From Alcaligenes faecalis (GTDB lineage Bacteria > Pseudomonadota > Gammaproteobacteria > Burkholderiales > Burkholderiaceae_B), in assembly GCF_041521385.1 (NCBI RefSeq), contig NZ_CP168006.1, positions 2,910,295-2,974,294 of the forward strand: a DNA stretch of 64,000 bases. Reading direction: 5' to 3'. Below, piece after piece: positions 60,711 to 64,000 of this stretch (its first letter is position 1; every line of letters starts with the position of its first letter). The notes under the pieces were generated by a model, which was not told the DNA's origin, searched no databases, and saw only the letters and a program-made list of their open reading frames with translations. The translations under genes were made by a program, and so were the position numbers.

Positions 60711-62279
60711 TTAGACCTTGGCCAGGTCCTGCTCGGTTTGCGGGGCCAGTCCAAAATCCTGGGGAAAGTGTTCCAGCGCGGACAGGACGGGATAAGGGGT
60801 CATGCCGCCCAAGGCGCACAAGGACCCGGAGAACATGGTGTCGCACAGGTCGCGCAGCAGCTCGACATGGTTGTCCATGTCTTCGCGGCGACGGATCTTC
60901 TGGATGGTCTCCACGCCACGCGTAGAGCCGATGCGACAGGGGGTGCATTTGCCACAGGATTCGATGGCACAGAACTCCATGGCGTATTGCGCCATGTGGG
61001 CCATGTCCACTGTGTCGTCAAAGGCCACCAGACCACCGTGACCGACCATGGCATTGATCTTCATGTAGGCTTCGTAGTCCAACGGGACATCCCACTGGTG
61101 TTCGGGCAGATAGGCCCCCAGGGGGCCACCAACCTGTACTGCCCGCAAGGGACGACCGCTGGCGCTGCCGCCACCGTAGTCGTACAGCAGTTCGCGCAGG
61201 GTAACGCCGAAGGCTTTTTCCACCAGACCACCGTTTTGCAGATTGCCGGTCAACTGGAATGCCAGCGTGCCACGCGAGCGGCCCATGCCGTAGTTCTGGT
61301 AGTAGGCACCACCCTTGGCCAGAATCACGGGCACGGAAGCCAGGGACACTACGTTGTTGATGACCGTAGGCTGACCAAACAAGCCTTTGATGGCGGGCAG
61401 AGGCGGTTTCACACGCACCATGCCGCGCTTGCCTTCCAGACTGTCGAGCAGAGCGGTTTCTTCACCACAAATATAGGCGCCGGCTGCCTTGCGTACTTCC
61501 AGATCGAACTCGCAGCCGCTGCCTTGAATGTTCTTGCCCAGCCAGCCCGCCGCGCGCGCTGCCTCAATGGCTTCGTTCAAGGCCTGCACGGCCAGCGGGT
61601 ATTCGGAACGCACATAGATGTAGCCATAGGTCGCACCGACGGCCAGACCAGCAATCGTCATGCCTTCTACCAGACACAGGGGATCGCCTTCCATCAGCAT
61701 GCGATCAGAAAACGTGCCCGAGTCGCCTTCGTCGGCATTACAGACAATGTATTTCTGCTGTGCCGGGGTGTTCAGTACCGTGTTCCATTTGATACCGGTT
61801 GGGAAAGCAGCCCCGCCTCGACCACGCAGGCCGGAGTCGGTCACTTCTTTCACAATGGCGGCAGGCTCCATGGCCAGTGCTTTGCTCAAACCTTCAAAGC
61901 CACCACAGGCCTGATAGTCGGCCACGCTGACCGGATCAATCATGCCCACGCGAGCAAACGTCAGGCGTTCCTGATTCTTCAGGTAGGGGATGGCGTCCGT
62001 CAGACCGTGGCACAACTTATGTGCACCGCCTTGCAGGAAACCAGCGTCGAACAGACCGGGCAGATCTTCAGTCTGGACAGGGCCGTAAGCCACACGGCCT
62101 TCTGCCGTTTGCACTTCCACCATGGGCTCCAGCCATAGCAAACCGCGCGAGCCATTGCGCACAATCTGCACATCCAGACCGCGCTCCTGAGCCTGGGTCG
62201 CCAGTTGCTGGGCAATCTCATGGGCGCCCATGGCGACCGCCGCCGTGTCGCGCGGAACGTAAACGGTAATGGTGCTCAT
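60711..62279 (-). CDS. fdsB: Formate dehydrogenase beta subunit FdsB (NuoF-like)
   Basis: A 522-residue diaphorase subunit that passes electrons to NAD+. An N-terminal thioredoxin-like [2Fe-2S]-type domain (about 1-110) is followed by the NuoF part, with FMN/NADH loops in GLRGRGGAAFPTGIKW and ICGEETALLDSLEG. The [4Fe-4S] motif is ESCGKCTPCRIGSTRG. It overlaps fdsG by 4 bases and precedes fdsA by 13 bp. Confidence 0.95.
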   Translation of the reverse strand: MSTITVYVPRDTAAVAMGAHEIAQQLATQAQERGLDVQIVRNGSRGLLWLEPMVEVQTAEGRVAYGPVQTEDLPGLFDAGFLQGGAHKLCHGLTDAIPYLKNQERLTFARVGMIDPVSVADYQACGGFEGLSKALAMEPAAIVKEVTDSGLRGRGGAAFPTGIKWNTVLNTPAQQKYIVCNADEGDSGTFSDRMLMEGDPLCLVEGMTIAGLAVGATYGYIYVRSEYPLAVQALNEAIEAARAAGWLGKNIQGSGCEFDLEVRKAAGAYICGEETALLDSLEGKRGMVRVKPPLPAIKGLFGQPTVINNVVSLASVPVILAKGGAYYQNYGMGRSRGTLAFQLTGNLQNGGLVEKAFGVTLRELLYDYGGGSASGRPLRAVQVGGPLGAYLPEHQWDVPLDYEAYMKINAMVGHGGLVAFDDTVDMAHMAQYAMEFCAIESCGKCTPCRIGSTRGVETIQKIRRREDMDNHVELLRDLCDTMFSGSLCALGGMTPYPVLSALEHFPQDFGLAPQTEQDLAKV

Positions 62280-62782
62280 GACTGCGCCTCCTGGCTGCTT
62301 AGCAGGGCGTCCAGTTTTTCGGGGGTGACGCGTGCATGGGGAACGCCATCGAGCATGACGGCGGGGGACTGAGCACAGAGGCCCAGACAGTAGACAGGCT
62401 CCAGCGTGTACTGGCCATCGTCGCTGTTTTCATGGAAGTCGCAGTTCAGGCGGCGACGGGCATGAGCCGTCAGCTCCAGCCCGCCCCGCGCCTGACAGGC
62501 CTCAGCCCGGCAGATTTCCAGGGTATGAGTCGCGTGGGGCTGGGTGCGGAAGTGGGTGTAAAAAGAGATAACGCCATGGATTTCCGCCCGGGACAGAGCC
62601 AACTGTTCGGCCAGCACCGGCACCACGGACTCGGGAATACAGGCAATCCGGTCCTGAATGGTGTGCAAAATAGGCAACAGGTTACCTTTCTGGCCGGCGT
62701 GCTCCTGCACGGCCTGCAAGGCGACCTCTACAGGAGTCAGACCGGACAGGTCCTGCTCCTGGGTATGAGGGGATGTTTGCAT
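62276..62782 (-). CDS. fdsG: Formate dehydrogenase gamma subunit FdsG (NuoE-like)
   Basis: A 168-residue NuoE-like protein with a thioredoxin-fold [2Fe-2S] domain. Cys ligands are in EICRAEACQARGG and YCLGLCAQSPAV. It is the first gene of fdsGBACD, and the divergent regulator starts 201 bp away. It forms the electron-transfer part of the soluble enzyme together with FdsB. Confidence 0.94.
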   Translation of the reverse strand: MQTSPHTQEQDLSGLTPVEVALQAVQEHAGQKGNLLPILHTIQDRIACIPESVVPVLAEQLALSRAEIHGVISFYTHFRTQPHATHTLEICRAEACQARGGLELTAHARRRLNCDFHENSDDGQYTLEPVYCLGLCAQSPAVMLDGVPHARVTPEKLDALLSSQEAQS

Positions 62783-62832
62783 GTCCTGTGTGCGCGGTGC
62801 CCGGGTTAGGAGCCTGCGCCTCCATGTTTTTT

Positions 62833-62848
62833 ATGCACGGATGTGCAT
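62833..62848. promoter_or_regulatory. Palindrome in the fds-regulator intergenic region
   Basis: ATGCAC (62833-62838) and GTGCAT (62843-62848) form a perfect dyad with a 4-base centre, 51 bp ahead of fdsG. A weaker AT-rich dyad (CAATAT ... ATAATG, 62907-62927) lies nearer the regulator gene. Either could bind the ModE-like regulator. Seen as sequence; the role is inferred. Confidence 0.35.
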
Positions 62849-62983
62849 ATTATTTAGCAGTGTTTTCCCTTGTAATCTAACCACTTAAGTCCATAACTTC
62901 AATAAGCAATATTTCGCATATATAATGTTTGGTACATGCAGCACAAAACATAAATACGAAAACACACTGGTCTACAAAAACAT

Positions 62984-64000
62984 ATGACCAAACAGAAATT
63001 CAAAGCCCGGCTGCGCTCTGAATGGATTCTGGAAAATGCAGACGGCGTGGAACTTCCCATGGGGGATGTGCTGCGTTTGTTGGGTGCCATCGAGCGACTG
63101 GGGCACCTGGCGGGAGCCAGCAAGGAATGCCAGTTTTCCTACAGACATGCCTGGGGCTTGTTGCGCAATGCCGAACAACAGTTTGATGCGGCCTTGCTGG
63201 AAACCTCCCGGCGCAAGGGCACCAAGCTGACTGAGTTTGCCCAGCGTTTGCTATGGGCAAACCGGCGCCTGGATGCGCGTTTGACGCCGACCCTGGAAAG
63301 CATGGCTTCCGAGCTGGAAGAGGAACTGGGCCGCTTGTATGCCCAGCCTTTGGACCGTTTGCGCTTTCAGGCCAGTCACGGGTTTGCGATTGAAGGGCTG
63401 ATGCGCTTTGCCAACGAACACGATGGTTTGCCGCTGGAGCTGCGCTATCGCACCGCTATCGAGGCGCTGGCTTCGCTGGAGCGTGGGGACTGTGATCTGG
63501 CCGGTTTCCAGGTTCCGGTAGGCGAGTTCGAGGTGGCTGCCATGCGCCGTTATGGGCAATGGTTGTCACCAGCACGTCACCGGCTGATTTTCCTTTCCAC
63601 ACGCCGGACAGGCTTGTTTGTGGAAAAGGGAAACCCCAAGAACATTACCGGCATGGCCGATTTGCTGCGCCCTGATGTGCGCTTTGTGAACCGTCAGATG
63701 GGCTCCAGCACGCGCTTTCTGGCCACCTTGCTGCTGGGTCAGTTAGGGGTAAACACGAATGCGGTGCTGGGCTTTGAAACCACAGAATTGACGCATATGG
63801 CGGTGGCGGCTCACGTTGCCAGCGGAATGGCCGATACCGGTCTGGGTGTGGAAACCGCGGCCAGTCGCTGCGGGCTGGAGTTCATTCCCCTGGCACAAGA
63901 GCGTTATTTCATCGCGGTCGAGCAAGAGGCGCTGGATAAGGCTCCTATGCAGCAACTGATGAACGTGATTGGCGGTTCCGCGTATAGTCAATTCATGCAA
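62984..64000 (+). CDS. ModE-like HTH / PBP-domain regulator, partial
   Basis: The frame from ATG 62984 stays open to the window end (339 codons), so the 3' end is missing. The N-terminus (about 1-110) resembles the ModE winged helix-turn-helix (GVELPMGDVLRLLGAIERLGH in part, SYRHAWGLLR). From about residue 130 it has a periplasmic-binding-like domain (SHGFAIEGLMRFA, STRFLATLLLGQLG) of the PBP-superfamily type found fused to ModE-like domains in formate dehydrogenase loci. It is divergent from fdsGBACD and probably controls it in response to molybdate or formate. The effector is not proven here. Confidence 0.82.
   Translation, partial: MTKQKFKARLRSEWILENADGVELPMGDVLRLLGAIERLGHLAGASKECQFSYRHAWGLLRNAEQQFDAALLETSRRKGTKLTEFAQRLLWANRRLDARLTPTLESMASELEEELGRLYAQPLDRLRFQASHGFAIEGLMRFANEHDGLPLELRYRTAIEALASLERGDCDLAGFQVPVGEFEVAAMRRYGQWLSPARHRLIFLSTRRTGLFVEKGNPKNITGMADLLRPDVRFVNRQMGSSTRFLATLLLGQLGVNTNAVLGFETTELTHMAVAAHVASGMADTGLGVETAASRCGLEFIPLAQERYFIAVEQEALDKAPMQQLMNVIGGSAYSQFMQ

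Noticed and set aside
58844..60925. Very long open frame (about 690 codons) on the plus strand opposite fdsA and fdsB
   Set aside because: It is antisense to well-supported fds genes, has a low-complexity Gly/Val/His-rich composition typical of a shadow frame in GC-rich coding DNA, and matches no family.
60363..62138. Plus-strand open frame opposite fdsB and the 5' end of fdsA
   Set aside because: A shadow of a well-supported [Fe-S]/FMN subunit gene; no recognisable domain.

Overview
The window looks like chromosomal DNA of a beta-proteobacterium of the Alcaligenaceae, quite possibly Alcaligenes or a close relative. The evidence is moderate GC by eye (clearly below that of Bordetella), the lolB-ispE-tRNA(Gln)-prs-rplY-pth-ychF block, a complete System I cytochrome c maturation operon, an fdsGBACD-type soluble formate dehydrogenase, and a Bordetella-like lipid A glucosamine-modification (lgm) gene set. 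I see no phage, plasmid, insertion sequence or CRISPR array. The taxon is inferred from gene content only.

Layout. 1-1555: the 5' part of uraD (uric acid catabolism) and a divergent LysR regulator around a likely LysR operator. 1741-12976: a polysaccharide locus with an initiating sugar-phosphate transferase, wbpO and wbpP for UDP-GalNAcA, a MurJ-like flippase, two single GT4 glycosyltransferases, one protein with two fused GT4 domains, and a convergent phosphomannomutase. No polymerase is seen. 13106-15229: an FAD-linked 2-hydroxyacid dehydrogenase and a PAP2 phosphatase. This stretch is bracketed by two inverted copies of a GC-rich intergenic repeat. 15473-20966: a minus-strand aromatic operon (MBL-fold protein, FAD monooxygenase, DUF2783 protein, hmgA, fahA) that ends tyrosine-type catabolism at fumarate and acetoacetate. 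21132-29985: housekeeping genes (mutM, a TPR protein, lolB, ispE, tRNA-Gln, prs, rplY, pth, a CPBP protease, ychF).

30168-33048: a DsbA-like protein without its CxxC, a beta-carbonic anhydrase with a divergent CynR-like regulator, and allA. 33272-40490: ccmABCDEFGHI followed by ccdA, with many start/stop overlaps. 40555-42585: an Ada-type protein with a degraded zinc site, a CopZ-like chaperone and the lysozyme inhibitor Ivy. 42910-47501: a five-gene branched-chain-amino-acid-type ABC transporter. 47776-50204: a diheme cytochrome c peroxidase behind a likely FNR-type site, then serA behind a perfect palindrome. 50281-51140: a group 3 truncated haemoglobin and NsrR behind a good NsrR dyad.

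51483-55433: an lgm-like module (ArnC-like GT2, ArnT-like GT83, GtrA, YdjC/NaxD-type deacetylase). 55580-56470: a DUF442 protein and a universal stress protein. 56630-62782: fdsGBACD on the minus strand. 62984-64000: the start of a divergent regulator with a ModE-like N-terminus and a PBP-like C-terminus, cut by the window edge.

Working together, the window links envelope building (polysaccharide and lipid A decoration), respiratory and redox functions (cytochrome c maturation, peroxidase, NO response, formate oxidation) and catabolism of aromatics and purines. The most useful points for follow-up are the lgm-like module, the degraded Ada zinc site, the AT-rich 3' third of ispE, the fused GT4-GT4 enzyme, and the poorly understood genes ahead of hmgA.
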